Assembly (NCBI GenBank): GCA_902795975.1
Contig: CADBNE010000065.1
Span: 1-41,107, forward strand
Length of the DNA: 41,107 nt
Direction: 5' to 3'
Source of the DNA: an uncultured Erysipelotrichaceae bacterium
GTDB taxonomy: Bacteria; Bacillota_I; Bacilli_A; RF39; UBA660
The notes under the pieces were generated by a model, which saw nothing but the letters and a program-made list of their open reading frames with translations, did no database searches and was not told where the DNA came from. Position numbers and translations under genes: made by a program. Shown here piece by piece: positions 15,813-24,541 of the stretch (positions are counted from its first letter, which is position 1; every line of letters starts with the position of its first letter).

Positions 15813-17795
15813 TTATGCTTCTTGTTGCTTATTTAATTTGAATAAACTAAATCCAACTAATAACACTGTAGCTATTAATGAACCTACAATTAATTTAATA
15901 TTCATATCAGCTGTTACTGGAATTGGTGAATTAGTCATAACAATTGTTTTTTCAGCTTCACCAGCTTTAATTTTAAATGGTATAACTTCTTCACTTAATC
16001 CATATCCTTTTGGAGCAGTAACCTCGATTAATGTATAATCACCATCTGGTAATGATACATAATGTGGTTTTGTTCCAGAAGTCCATGAATCAACAACATT
16101 TCCTTCAGAATCTTTAATAGTTAATTTAGCTCCTGGAAGTTCTTTTTTAGTTGTTATATCTTGTTTACTTATTTTAACAGATGTTTTTGGTTGATTTTTC
16201 ATTTCAACAGGTTCATCAACTCCACCATCATCATTTACCATAAAGCAAACTTCTTCAGAAGACATTTGATATCCTTCTGGTGCTAAAGTTTCTTTTAAAC
16301 AATATTTACCAGGAATTAATTTTCCATCTTCTCTATCTTTATTTTTAACAACATGTGGTGTATCAGTTGATGTCCATGAATCAACTATTTTACCAGTAGC
16401 ATCTTTTAATTCTAATTTAGCTCCAGGTAATTCTTTTCCATTTGTAGCATCAGTTTTTCTAATTACTACATCTGTTGTACCTGTATTAATTACAGTTTTT
16501 TCAATTATTTTATTTGGTTCAATTACAACTTTAAGATCAGGTGACTTAACATATTTGAAATCTTTTGTATCAGGTGCTGATACTTCATGTATTGTATATG
16601 TTTCACCAACTGTTAAATTATTAATTACATATGGATTATTTTTGTCATCAGTAGTCCATTCAGCAATTACTTTATTAGTTTTATCTAAAACTTGTAATTT
16701 AACACCAGCTAATTTTGAAGTTACACCTGCAGCATTTGTATATACTTTAGTAACTTTTAATCCACCTTTTTCTTCTTTAGCAGTAAATGATGCTTTAGCA
16801 GCTACAGGTTGAGCTTGAGCAAAATCAATAATTATATTTTGTTTTGTTTGATCAAGAGGTGCATATACAGCAACATTTCTCTTAACACCAGCAGCATTTA
16901 CGTGAACAATACCACTAGTTACATTTTTAACATTTGAATAAGGAACTCTTATATAGAATTTTTGTCCTGCTGAAAATTCAGATCCTTGTTTAACAACAGA
17001 ATTTGAACTTAAACTTACTATTTCAGCTCCAGCAGGTGCGTTTTCTAATGTAACAACATATTTTGTAAATCCATTTCCACTTACTGTATAATCATCAGTT
17101 CTAAAATATTTTCTATTAGCAGTTGGATACATTGCTTTAGATTGACTAATAGAAATAGTTGGTGCTGCTATTTTATTAGCTAATGCTTTATCTCTTAAAC
17201 GAATAGCAGCTTCTTTAACTTTTAATAATGAATTGTTTAATTCAGTACCTGTTTGAGTTCTATTTAAACTTTCAATATTAACTCCATTTGAAGTATCATC
17301 TTTATATAATACTCCCCATAATGCTAATTGTGTAGCATAGTATTTTTCATTTAAAGTAAATGCTCCACGGCTATTAGCTATATCTGTAAATAATGAGTCA
17401 TTCCATGCTGAATTTGGTTGAATACCATTGTTTATAATATAAACATATGCAGGCATTCTATTTTTTAAACTTGCCATTTGTCCTGCAGTTAATACAACTT
17501 TTGTACTTACAGAAGTATCAACAAATGTTCCTTTTGAACTATTTACTAAATATAATGGTGTATTAACCCCAGGTGCTTCTTTAGCATGATTGAAGCATAA
17601 TGCATAAACTTCGCTTCCTGATGCGAATTTTGCCTTTTTTACAGTTGTTCCTGCAGTTTCATATTTGTATTGTGCTTCTAAGTAATGTTCATATGAAAAT
17701 GTAGCAGTACTATCAATAGCTTTAGCAGTAATCATAGATGTAAATGCACAAGCAACTGCAATAATAAATGCAAATAATTTTTTCATATTTTTCAT
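15813..17795 (-). CDS. Thioester/Cna-B surface adhesin, 660 residues
   Basis: A paralogue of the 736-residue adhesin. After a signal peptide ending near MITAKA comes a thioester domain with predicted Cys67 (YALCFNH) and Gln156 (YYATQLALW). The same middle domain follows, then three SpaA/Cna-B repeats (GGLKVTKVY, DVVIRKTDATNGKELPGA and VKISKQDITTKKELPGA starts). It ends in NSPIPVTADMN, a hydrophobic segment and KLNKQQEA, again a non-LPxTG sorting signal. The first half is nearly the same as in its neighbour while the repeat section has diverged, which suggests tandem duplication followed by change in the stalk. The second Cna-B repeat carries two extra Cys (KYCLKE, VCFMV), a possible disulphide. 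The start at 17795 has AGGAGG 9 bases upstream. Confidence 0.9.
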   Translation of the reverse strand: MKNMKKLFAFIIAVACAFTSMITAKAIDSTATFSYEHYLEAQYKYETAGTTVKKAKFASGSEVYALCFNHAKEAPGVNTPLYLVNSSKGTFVDTSVSTKVVLTAGQMASLKNRMPAYVYIINNGIQPNSAWNDSLFTDIANSRGAFTLNEKYYATQLALWGVLYKDDTSNGVNIESLNRTQTGTELNNSLLKVKEAAIRLRDKALANKIAAPTISISQSKAMYPTANRKYFRTDDYTVSGNGFTKYVVTLENAPAGAEIVSLSSNSVVKQGSEFSAGQKFYIRVPYSNVKNVTSGIVHVNAAGVKRNVAVYAPLDQTKQNIIIDFAQAQPVAAKASFTAKEEKGGLKVTKVYTNAAGVTSKLAGVKLQVLDKTNKVIAEWTTDDKNNPYVINNLTVGETYTIHEVSAPDTKDFKYVKSPDLKVVIEPNKIIEKTVINTGTTDVVIRKTDATNGKELPGAKLELKDATGKIVDSWTSTDTPHVVKNKDREDGKLIPGKYCLKETLAPEGYQMSSEEVCFMVNDDGGVDEPVEMKNQPKTSVKISKQDITTKKELPGAKLTIKDSEGNVVDSWTSGTKPHYVSLPDGDYTLIEVTAPKGYGLSEEVIPFKIKAGEAEKTIVMTNSPIPVTADMNIKLIVGSLIATVLLVGFSLFKLNKQQEA

Positions 17796-17824
17796 CTTAA
17801 TTCTCCTCCTATTATGCTATTAAT

Positions 17825-17854
17825 ATAATAACACCTTATCAAGAGATTTGTCAA
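17825..17854 (-). promoter_or_regulatory. Promoter of 660-residue adhesin
   Basis: TTGACA (17849-17854) with TATTAT (17825-17830) 18 bases away on the - strand; an SD AGGAGG follows at the gene start. Confidence 0.6.
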
Positions 17855-17874
17855 TAAATTGTATAAAAAAAGTA

Positions 17875-17906
17875 AAAAATACTACTTACGAAAAGTAGTA
17901 TTTTTT
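17875..17906 (-). terminator. Terminator of nusB-xse operon
   Basis: Stem AATACTACTT/AAGTAGTATT with a 4-base loop and T-runs, just after xseB. Confidence 0.8.
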
Positions 17907-17908
17907 AA

Positions 17909-18136
17909 TTATTCAGTAATTTCAAAATTTTCTAACTCATTATTTTCATTAACTATTTGATTAACTTTTTCTTCAATAGTTTTTAATTGTTCATCACATT
18001 CTTTAACTAAAGCCATAGCCTTAGTATATTTTTCAATTGATGACTCTAAATCTATTTCACCAGATTCTAATTCATTAATAATAGTCTCTAGTTCTTTTAT
18101 TTTATCTTCAAATTTTACTTCTTTTTTTGCAGCCAT
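17909..18136 (-). CDS. xseB: Exodeoxyribonuclease VII small subunit
   Basis: A 75-residue coiled-coil subunit of exonuclease VII, which degrades single-stranded DNA together with XseA. Diagnostic is KFEDKIKELETIINELESGEIDLESSIEKYTKAMALVKECDEQL split over residues about 8-52. Length is normal. Its ATG overlaps the stop of the preceding unknown gene by 1 base (TAATG). Unusually, xseA is not directly adjacent: a 323-residue unknown protein gene sits between. Confidence 0.9.
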   Translation of the reverse strand: MAAKKEVKFEDKIKELETIINELESGEIDLESSIEKYTKAMALVKECDEQLKTIEEKVNQIVNENNELENFEITE

Positions 18137-19107
18137 TATTTTACTCCTTTACTCGGTTTTTCAATTTCTCTTATATATTTTAATGAATATTGTTTAGCAC
18201 CTATATCATATATATCTCTTTTTAATATATTTTTATTCCATATATTTGACTCAGAATGACTATATGTTATTTTACTAGCAAAAATTCCAAATTCTTGTTC
18301 AATATAACTTTGTAATAAAATAAATTCATCAAAATTTACATTTTCAAAATATTCTATTAAATCATTATATTTATCTCTATGGTTATCACATTCATTTAAA
18401 ACCATTCTCATACAATCTATTTCTTCTTTTATATCTGAAATTTTATTTTGTTGTATAAAAATAGGTGTTACAATTGCACTTCCTATATTATCTAATACCC
18501 TTCTATCATACTTACTTAAATTACTTACTATTTCACCTTCAGTTAATGGGATAAGGTTATGCGGATCTTTTATCATTTCTTCTAATTTATTTTTTTCTTC
18601 TTCTAATAATTTTTCTTTTTCTTCTTTAAGATTACCATACTCAATTATTTGATTATCATTAATTTCTTTATCTGATTTTATAACATCAAAATCATATGTT
18701 ATAGAAGTCAATTCAGGTTTATCTTCAGATATATCTAAATAAAATACAGGAAGACATATTTCTTTTACTTTGGCATATATAGTTATGGAATGATTATCAT
18801 AATATAGTTCAAAACCAGTAGTAAAATGTTTTTTGTGATTTTCTAATATGTTCATTGCTTTATTATATAAAACGCATAACAAAGTCTTCTTAAATGTATC
18901 ACAATAAGGCCCTTTTTCTAATAAATTTGCATAATATTCATCAAATGGTTTAACATTATCATCATCTAACATTTTAATCATAATATCAATTGTATTTTTT
19001 AAATTTATTAGTTCTTCTTTTGTACCCTCTTTAGTAGGCGTTACAAAATTTTCTTTTTCTTTAATTTGTAACAATAAATTTTTTTTTGATTTTATTTTCT
19101 TCAACAT
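18136..19107 (-). CDS. Unknown coiled-coil protein between xseA and xseB
   Basis: A 323-residue soluble protein rich in Lys, Glu and Asn, with helical heptad-like stretches at about 155-185 (LKEEKEKLLEEEKNKLEEM) and 225-265. The N-terminal third is also helical (KNTIDIMIKMLDDDN). A central region (about 95-140) with alternating hydrophobics (ITIYAKVKEICLPVFYLDI) looks beta-rich. No signal peptide, membrane segment or domain I recognise. It sits inside the exonuclease VII operon, 2 bases after xseA, and overlaps xseB by 1 base, so it should be made in step with the nuclease subunits. A role with exonuclease VII is possible but only by position. Confidence 0.7.
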   Translation of the reverse strand: MLKKIKSKKNLLLQIKEKENFVTPTKEGTKEELINLKNTIDIMIKMLDDDNVKPFDEYYANLLEKGPYCDTFKKTLLCVLYNKAMNILENHKKHFTTGFELYYDNHSITIYAKVKEICLPVFYLDISEDKPELTSITYDFDVIKSDKEINDNQIIEYGNLKEEKEKLLEEEKNKLEEMIKDPHNLIPLTEGEIVSNLSKYDRRVLDNIGSAIVTPIFIQQNKISDIKEEIDCMRMVLNECDNHRDKYNDLIEYFENVNFDEFILLQSYIEQEFGIFASKITYSHSESNIWNKNILKRDIYDIGAKQYSLKYIREIEKPSKGVK

Positions 19108-19109
19108 AC

Positions 19110-20387
19110 TTATCCCCCACTGATTATGTTTTTAACTTCAGTTTCTACTTCTCCATCTTGTAATTTAACTATTAAAGGCTTATTAGTAGTAATATCTTTA
19201 ATAGATGTTATTACTTTATTATCTTGTTTAGTAACTGAATAACCCCTCTTTAATACATGAATAGGACTAACTAATTCTAATTTTTCTAATAATACTCCTA
19301 AATTATTTTTTTTATCTTTGTATAATGATTCAGGATTTTTTAGTATATAACTAGATTTTAAATATACTAGTTTTTGATTATAAGTATTAACTTTATTTAA
19401 CATAATACTATTTAGTTTATCAATAGATAAATCTAGCTTTTGTTTTTTATTTTCATACATTACCATAGGTGATTTAATTACATAAGAACTTTTTAATGAA
19501 TCAAGCAATAATCTTTGAAAATTAATTCTTTTATTCATTGATTCTTTACCACGTATACTTAATTGTTCTAAATATGTAGTTAAATCAGATAAATTAGGTA
19601 CAGCCATTTCTGCAGCACCTGTAGGAGTTGGGGCACGCATATCTGCAACAAAATCTGCTATTGTAAAATCTATTTCATGTCCTACAGCACTAATTACAGG
19701 TATTCTAGAAGCAAATATAGCTCTAGCTACAATTTCTTCATTAAATGCCCATAAATCCTCTATAGAACCTCCACCACGTCCTACAATAAGCACATCCAAA
19801 TCATATTCCTGTGCCATATTAATTTTCTTTACTATATCTTCTTTAGCATATTCTCCTTGCACTAATGCAGGAAACAATATAGTTTTACATATAGGATATC
19901 TTCTTCTTATAGTAGATAATATATCTTTAATAGCAGCCCCTGTAGGTGCTGTTACAATACCTATAGTATTAGGATATTTAGGTAAAGGTTTCTTATATTT
20001 TTTATCAAATAATCCTTCTTTTTCAAGATCAGCTTTTAATTTTTCATAAGCCAAATATAAATTTCCTACCCCATCTTCTTGCATATCATCTACATATATT
20101 TGATATGAACCAGTTGCTTCATATACACTAATTCTACCTGATACTAATACTTTCTTACCATCACTAGGAACAAAGTTTAACTTTTTAGCATTACTAGAAA
20201 ACATAATAGCATTTATTCTACTATTTTCATCTTTAAGAGAAAAATATAAATGCCCTGTAGTATGACCTTTAAAGTTAGATATTTCACCTTTAAGATATAC
20301 AGTTCTTAAATGTTCGTTTCTATCAAATTGATCTTTTAGATATCTATTAATTACAGAGATAGTTAAATATCTTTGATTATTATTCAT
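19110..20387 (-). CDS. xseA: Exodeoxyribonuclease VII large subunit
   Basis: A 425-residue catalytic subunit of exonuclease VII. The N-terminal OB-fold binds DNA (YLKGEISNFKGHTTGHLYF, SLKDENSRINAIMF). The catalytic domain shows GRGGGSIEDLWAFNEE and ISAVGHEIDFTIADFVADMRAPTPTGAAE. The remainder is a long coiled coil with repeated short segments (SSYVIK, SSYILKNP), ending in HVLKRGYSVT. I take the ATG at 20387 (MNNNQRYLTIS): AAGG lies 6 bases upstream and the N-terminus then lines up with other XseA proteins. An ATG at 20402 would add five residues. The start overlaps nusB by 8 bases (ATGAATAA). Confidence 0.92.
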   Translation of the reverse strand: MNNNQRYLTISVINRYLKDQFDRNEHLRTVYLKGEISNFKGHTTGHLYFSLKDENSRINAIMFSSNAKKLNFVPSDGKKVLVSGRISVYEATGSYQIYVDDMQEDGVGNLYLAYEKLKADLEKEGLFDKKYKKPLPKYPNTIGIVTAPTGAAIKDILSTIRRRYPICKTILFPALVQGEYAKEDIVKKINMAQEYDLDVLIVGRGGGSIEDLWAFNEEIVARAIFASRIPVISAVGHEIDFTIADFVADMRAPTPTGAAEMAVPNLSDLTTYLEQLSIRGKESMNKRINFQRLLLDSLKSSYVIKSPMVMYENKKQKLDLSIDKLNSIMLNKVNTYNQKLVYLKSSYILKNPESLYKDKKNNLGVLLEKLELVSPIHVLKRGYSVTKQDNKVITSIKDITTNKPLIVKLQDGEVETEVKNIISGG

Positions 20388-20793
20388 TATCCACCTTTTC
20401 ATGGTATACCTTATCTAATACACCATTAATCATTTTTCTTACATCATCATCACTATATAATTTAGCTAAATCAATAGCTTCATTAATAGCAACTATCTCT
20501 GGAGTATCAGTATAAAGTAATTCATATATGCCTAAACGTAATATAGCTTGATCAGTATTTCCTAATCTATCTATAGTCCATTTATTTAAAAATTGATTAG
20601 CTTTTTCATCTATTTTATTAATATTTGTTAAAACACCATATACTGCATCTTTAACAAAATCATTATCAATTTCTAAAACTTCATTAATTACATCATCAAC
20701 TCTATATTCTATTTTATTAGCATTATATACATTGATTTGATATAAAATTGTCATTATCTTTTTTCTTAATTCACTACGTGTTATTTTTTCCAT
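20380..20793 (-). CDS. nusB: Transcription antitermination protein NusB
   Basis: A 137-residue NusB, the RNA-binding partner of NusE (S10) in rRNA antitermination. The all-helical family signature is visible: RSELRKKIMTILYQINVY at the start, ILRLGIYELLYTDTPEIVAINEAIDLAKLYSDDDVRKMINGVLDKV toward the end (in pieces). The start is the ATG at 20793, with GAGGTG at a good distance; an in-frame GTG 9 bases up is less likely. It heads the nusB-xseA-unknown-xseB operon, a common Firmicute neighbourhood. Confidence 0.92.
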   Translation of the reverse strand: MEKITRSELRKKIMTILYQINVYNANKIEYRVDDVINEVLEIDNDFVKDAVYGVLTNINKIDEKANQFLNKWTIDRLGNTDQAILRLGIYELLYTDTPEIVAINEAIDLAKLYSDDDVRKMINGVLDKVYHEKVDNE

Positions 20794-20827
20794 TTGAAAC
20801 ACCTCTAAATAATTTTAACATAAAATG

Positions 20828-20858
20828 AAAAAAATGAGAATATAATATCTCATTTTTA
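20828..20858 (-). terminator. Terminator of 131-residue membrane gene
   Basis: Stem AAATGAGA/TCTCATTT with an AT-rich loop and T-runs on the - strand. Confidence 0.7.
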
Positions 20859-21251
20859 TTTTAAAATAGAATTTAAACTGCTTCTTATACTTTCTAATTC
20901 CATGAATTTTTTATTTCTAATTTTTCTGTCTCTTATTAATGCTTTAATTAATTTATAAACAGTTAAAGCAAAACCAATCATTACAAATGATATACCAAGT
21001 ATATAATCATTAGTAATTAGTAAATAAATACCAACACACATAAATGCTAAAGATAAGAATATTGTGAATAATATTGTCATATTATTTTGATAATCAGTTT
21101 CTAAGGTAGTTATTTTTGTTTTTAAATATTCAACTTGTTCATCTTTACTCATTTTAAGTTTATCCATAACATCTACTACATTATTATATACTATTTCATT
21201 TTTATTTTTTTCGTCACCACTTACAGCAATATTTAATATATCATTTTCCAT
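20856..21251 (-). CDS. Two-helix membrane protein, unknown
   Basis: A 131-residue protein. The N-terminal 55 residues are charged and probably helical (MDKLKMSKDEQVEYLKTK, ITTLETDYQNN). Two membrane helices follow at about 58-78 and 84-106, then a basic C-terminal tail (RDRKIRNKKFMELESIRSS). Both ends are therefore predicted to be cytoplasmic. No family recognised. SD AGGGTAGAGGTAAT-like; followed by its own terminator. Confidence 0.65.
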   Translation of the reverse strand: MENDILNIAVSGDEKNKNEIVYNNVVDVMDKLKMSKDEQVEYLKTKITTLETDYQNNMTILFTIFLSLAFMCVGIYLLITNDYILGISFVMIGFALTVYKLIKALIRDRKIRNKKFMELESIRSSLNSILK

Positions 21252-21296
21252 ATTACCTCTACCCTCCTAAGTTCATTTTAGCACATCTAAATAGTG

Positions 21297-21617
21297 TTAT
21301 GCAACAAATTTAGATAAAAAATCATATGAAGTAGATAAAACTTTTTTCATAGTATCACTTATAGTAAAAGATAATTTTTTACCTACATTTCCAAGCTTAT
21401 TATTATGCATTGCTTTTTCCTCTACCATATAGTTATCTATATTAATTGGTTTACCTTCTTTTATATCTTGTTCAAACTTTTCTATTTGTTCGTTAGTAAG
21501 ACTTACTTTTTTATAATTATTATATTCATATAATCCTGATACACAAGAAAAATATATACATAAATATATTATAAGTAAAAGTGTAAATATTGATTTAAAT
21601 AATTTTTCTTTATTCAT
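21297..21617 (-). CDS. Small membrane-anchored protein after SpoIIP
   Basis: A 106-residue protein with one N-terminal membrane helix (about 8-30, containing the single-Cys segments YLCIYFSCVSG) and a charged extracytoplasmic tail. No family recognised. Its ATG overlaps the spoIIP stop by 8 bases (ATGAATAA), so it is translationally coupled to SpoIIP and may act with it at the membrane. Confidence 0.65.
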   Translation of the reverse strand: MNKEKLFKSIFTLLLIIYLCIYFSCVSGLYEYNNYKKVSLTNEQIEKFEQDIKEGKPINIDNYMVEEKAMHNNKLGNVGKKLSFTISDTMKKVLSTSYDFLSKFVA

Positions 21618-22467
21618 ATAAATATTCTCCTAAAATAGGTGCTAAAAGAGTTAACGTATTTTTTACTTCTTCATAAGTATTTTTATCAGCTCCTACTTCT
21701 AATAAGATCATATCCTTTGATAGATGTTGATTAAATCTACAACTCTCTCCTGTACCATCTTTTACTAATACTCCCCTACTTAATGTTTTATATTTACTAG
21801 ATATTAGTTTATTTAATTTATTTGCTAAATCATGATTATATTTATAATATGTTTTATTATTCTTACCTACAACAAATAATACTTTAGCATATTTTTTATT
21901 ATTTATAGTAGTAGTACTAGCTTCTTTACTAGTAGCATCTCTATGCAAATCTATTATCAAACTAAAATTATTTTTCTTTATCACATCAGTAATAAGTAAT
22001 GATACACCATAATAACTTCTATCAAATGGAATATTATTTTTATGTAAAAAATTTGGTATATTTCTTTTTTCAACTATAGTATCTATATTATATTTTTTTA
22101 ATTCTTCTTTAAAAAATAATGATGCATCTAATACTGTTTTACCACCTACATATTTTTCTGTTTGATGAGTATTATAAATATATATAATAGGCTTAGTATT
22201 ATATATATATGATGATTCAATTGTATTAATAATAGTATCAGGTTCTTCTTTGTAATAACTTAACATATACTTAGGTTTATTAATTGTATAATTAATAATA
22301 TAATCTTTATATTTTTTAATTTTATAATTATCAAACATATAAATAATAGGTATTTTAAGTATTAAACTTACACATAATCTTATAATTATATAAAAAAATA
22401 TTAATATAATTATATATTTAAATAATATTTTACTTCTTATTTTATTTTTAGTTCTAAATCTTTTCAT
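21610..22467 (-). CDS. spoIIP: SpoIIP-like cell-wall hydrolase
   Basis: A 285-residue membrane-anchored protein resembling stage II sporulation protein P, an amidase/endopeptidase that degrades septal peptidoglycan with SpoIID and SpoIIM during engulfment. An N-terminal hydrophobic helix (about 14-38) is followed by the extracytoplasmic catalytic domain, with YIYNTHQTEKY (96-106), the DLHRDA motif (173-178) and LLEVGADKNTYEEVKNT near the end. His and Glu in these motifs match the amidase_3-like zinc site of the family. The start is taken at the ATG at 22467 with GGTGAT, not at a start 16 codons further up. A SpoIIM-like gene is 14 kb away in the window. Confidence 0.85.
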   Translation of the reverse strand: MKRFRTKNKIRSKILFKYIIILIFFYIIIRLCVSLILKIPIIYMFDNYKIKKYKDYIINYTINKPKYMLSYYKEEPDTIINTIESSYIYNTKPIIYIYNTHQTEKYVGGKTVLDASLFFKEELKKYNIDTIVEKRNIPNFLHKNNIPFDRSYYGVSLLITDVIKKNNFSLIIDLHRDATSKEASTTTINNKKYAKVLFVVGKNNKTYYKYNHDLANKLNKLISSKYKTLSRGVLVKDGTGESCRFNQHLSKDMILLEVGADKNTYEEVKNTLTLLAPILGEYLYE

Positions 22468-22513
22468 ACTATCACCAATATATTTATACAATATACTATA
22501 TAAATATATTGTC

Positions 22514-22544
22514 AAAAAAAACTATATATCTAAATATATAGTTT
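22514..22544 (-). terminator. Terminator of tcdA operon
   Basis: Stem AAACTATATAT/ATATATAGTTT with loop TTAG, then a T-run on the - strand. Confidence 0.75.
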
Positions 22545-23238
22545 CTTCTTCATCTTTATCTAAAAATTCTACAAATTCTTTTAAGTTTTTAAATTCACCT
22601 TTTGAATATATTTTTAAATCTTCACAACTATTTTCTAATACATATCCATTAGTATTTTTTATTAATTCTAAATCACCAATACTAGAACCTAATGAATATA
22701 CTTCATAGTCACTTAATCTATAATTATTAATTAAATATTTTAATGAATTATATTTATTTACTGATTTATCATATATATTTAACCAATTATCATTTACATA
22801 ACCATTTACTTCTGGATATTTCATACATATGTTATTTAAAGTAATTTCAGCTTGTATTTTATCTAAAGGTCTAGATACTATACCATTAGCAGTACCTCTA
22901 TATTCTTTAACAAATCCATGAGATGTATCAACAAAAGTTTCAAGTATATTATCATCATCTTCTAATATATGTACTATAGGTCTAACAACTGTTTCATTTA
23001 AATCTTTTCTATATAATATATTAAAGTAACGATCAAATATTACAGCTCCATCATTGCACAAATAATATTCTACATTAAGATCTGAAAGTGATAGAACATC
23101 TGCTACATAATTAATTGCTTTATCTGTAGCAATAATAAACATATTACCTTTTTTAACAAAATTGTTTATAGCACTAAACAATTCTACATTTTCATTTCTA
23201 TTCATAGTGCAATCAATATCACTAATTAATATTTTCAT
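22522..23238 (-). CDS. HAD phosphatase, Cof-like
   Basis: A 238-residue haloacid-dehalogenase superfamily hydrolase of the Cof/sucrose-phosphatase type, acting on small phosphorylated metabolites. The DxD motif is at Asp7-Asp9 (LISDIDCTM), motif II is ATDK, and the acidic motif near the end is GSSIGDLELI in place of the usual GDxxNDxxM. The cap region lies between. It starts 9 bases after the preceding gene ends, so it belongs to the tcdA operon and closes it before a strong hairpin. Substrate unknown. Confidence 0.75.
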   Translation of the reverse strand: MKILISDIDCTMNRNENVELFSAINNFVKKGNMFIIATDKAINYVADVLSLSDLNVEYYLCNDGAVIFDRYFNILYRKDLNETVVRPIVHILEDDDNILETFVDTSHGFVKEYRGTANGIVSRPLDKIQAEITLNNICMKYPEVNGYVNDNWLNIYDKSVNKYNSLKYLINNYRLSDYEVYSLGSSIGDLELIKNTNGYVLENSCEDLKIYSKGEFKNLKEFVEFLDKDEEETIYLDI

Positions 23239-23247
23239 AATATCACC

Positions 23248-23784
23248 CTAACTTGTTAATATATAAGATATCATATCTCCTAAATTATGGAATGTATCTA
23301 TAATTACATAAAATTTTTCTTTAAACCAATTAAACTTGGTATTATCACAATTTACTATAACTATATATTCAGTACCATTTTGTACTGTTTTTACATTTTT
23401 AGTATATCTTAAAAATTTTTTAGCAACCCCATTTGCAGTAACAAAATCAGAATTACCATATATATATATTTTCTTCTTACATATATATATTGAATTACTT
23501 GCAATATATTTGTAATAATCATATACATTATTTAAATCAATAATTATATATTCAACAGATTTCTTTTTAAATAATTTTCTAAATTTTTTTATTCTTACTG
23601 ATTTACCTTTTTTATTACTTATTCTTTTATATTTTGAAAATATTTTTCCTTTTTTAAATCTTTCTAATTCATGTAATGCTACTTCATTATTTTTTTTAAT
23701 TCTAGAAAGAATTCTACCATCTTCTACACAAATACATAGAACATTTCCCTTAAATAAATGTATATCTTCTAATATATTTTTCAT
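23248..23784 (-). CDS. Unknown basic protein
   Basis: A 178-residue soluble protein, very rich in Lys in residues about 40-76 (FKKGKIFSKYKRISNKKGK, RIKKFRKLFKKKS), with two beta/alpha-looking segments on either side (VEYIIIDLNNVYDYYKYIA; TEYIVIVNCDNTKFNWF). The pattern could be a small Rossmann-like fold, but I recognise no family. The basic region would suit nucleic acid or membrane contact. It lies between tcdA and the HAD phosphatase, 7 and 9 bases from them, so it is surely cotranscribed. Confidence 0.6.
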   Translation of the reverse strand: MKNILEDIHLFKGNVLCICVEDGRILSRIKKNNEVALHELERFKKGKIFSKYKRISNKKGKSVRIKKFRKLFKKKSVEYIIIDLNNVYDYYKYIASNSIYICKKKIYIYGNSDFVTANGVAKKFLRYTKNVKTVQNGTEYIVIVNCDNTKFNWFKEKFYVIIDTFHNLGDMISYILTS

Positions 23785-23791
23785 TATTCAC

Positions 23792-24463
23792 CTACTTCAT
23801 TATATCATTAATAATAAAACTAGTACATAATAATCCTGCAGTTGCTGGAACAAATGAATTAGAAGGAATACTTCCAGTAACTTCTGTAACTTTTTCTTCA
23901 TCACTACATATTACATATATATCTTTATTTATTTTATTATCTTTAACATACTTACGTAATCTTTTAGCAATAGGATCATAACTAGTATCTTTTAATTTCA
24001 TTATTTTTAATCTTTCAGGATGTAATTTATTACCAGTACCCATACTGCTAATTAATTTAATATTATTGTTTACACAATATGTAATAAGTGATTCTTTAGT
24101 TTTAATAGAATCACAACAATCTACTACATAATCTATATCTTTTGTAAATATACTTTCTATATTTTCTGGAGTAATATAATTAGTTATTTTATTTACTACT
24201 ATATCTGGATTAATACTTTTAATTCTTTCTTCAAAAGCATCAGTTTTATACATACCTATAGTATTATGTGTTGCTATTATTTGTCTATTTAAATTAGATA
24301 AATCTATTTTATCAGCATCTATAATAGTTATTTCTTTAATACCACATCTTACTATACTCTCGCAGGCATATCCCCCTACTCCACCAAGTCCTAATATAAG
24401 TACATGTATATTCTTTATATCATTTATTTTATCTTTAACTAATAATTCTAATCTCTCTGTCAT
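23792..24463 (-). CDS. tcdA: tRNA t6A dehydratase TcdA
   Basis: A 223-residue E1-like ATP-dependent enzyme of the ThiF/TcdA group, which cyclises threonylcarbamoyladenosine (t6A) at position 37 of ANN-decoding tRNAs. The nucleotide loop VLILGLGGVGGYACE, the IDADKIDLSNLNRQI motif and the later YVVDCCDSIKTKESLITYC and PSNSFVPATAG segments are all typical. I use the ATG at 24463 (MTERLELL) preceded by GAGTGAT; an in-frame GTG adds 3 residues. It heads a three-gene operon with the unknown basic protein and the HAD phosphatase. Confidence 0.85.
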   Translation of the reverse strand: MTERLELLVKDKINDIKNIHVLILGLGGVGGYACESIVRCGIKEITIIDADKIDLSNLNRQIIATHNTIGMYKTDAFEERIKSINPDIVVNKITNYITPENIESIFTKDIDYVVDCCDSIKTKESLITYCVNNNIKLISSMGTGNKLHPERLKIMKLKDTSYDPIAKRLRKYVKDNKINKDIYVICSDEEKVTEVTGSIPSNSFVPATAGLLCTSFIINDIMK

Positions 24464-24513
24464 ATAAATCACTCTATTAAATTAATTTTACCATAAAATA
24501 ATATATTTTTAAA

Positions 24514-24541
24514 TAAAAAAGACTATATAAATAGTCTATTT
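24514..24541 (-). terminator. Terminator of helicase-associated-domain gene
   Basis: Stem AGACTAT/ATAGTCT with a 4-base loop, then a T-run on the - strand. Confidence 0.75.

Noticed and set aside
15526..16038. 170-residue open frame on + across the junction of the two adhesin genes
   Set aside because: It is antisense to two clear genes, has no SD and lacks a recognisable domain; it reflects codon bias of the opposite strand.
11929..17795. Pathogenicity-island or recently transferred surface cluster
   Set aside because: Composition, SD use and strand match the surroundings and no mobility genes are present; nothing in the sequence shows recent transfer.
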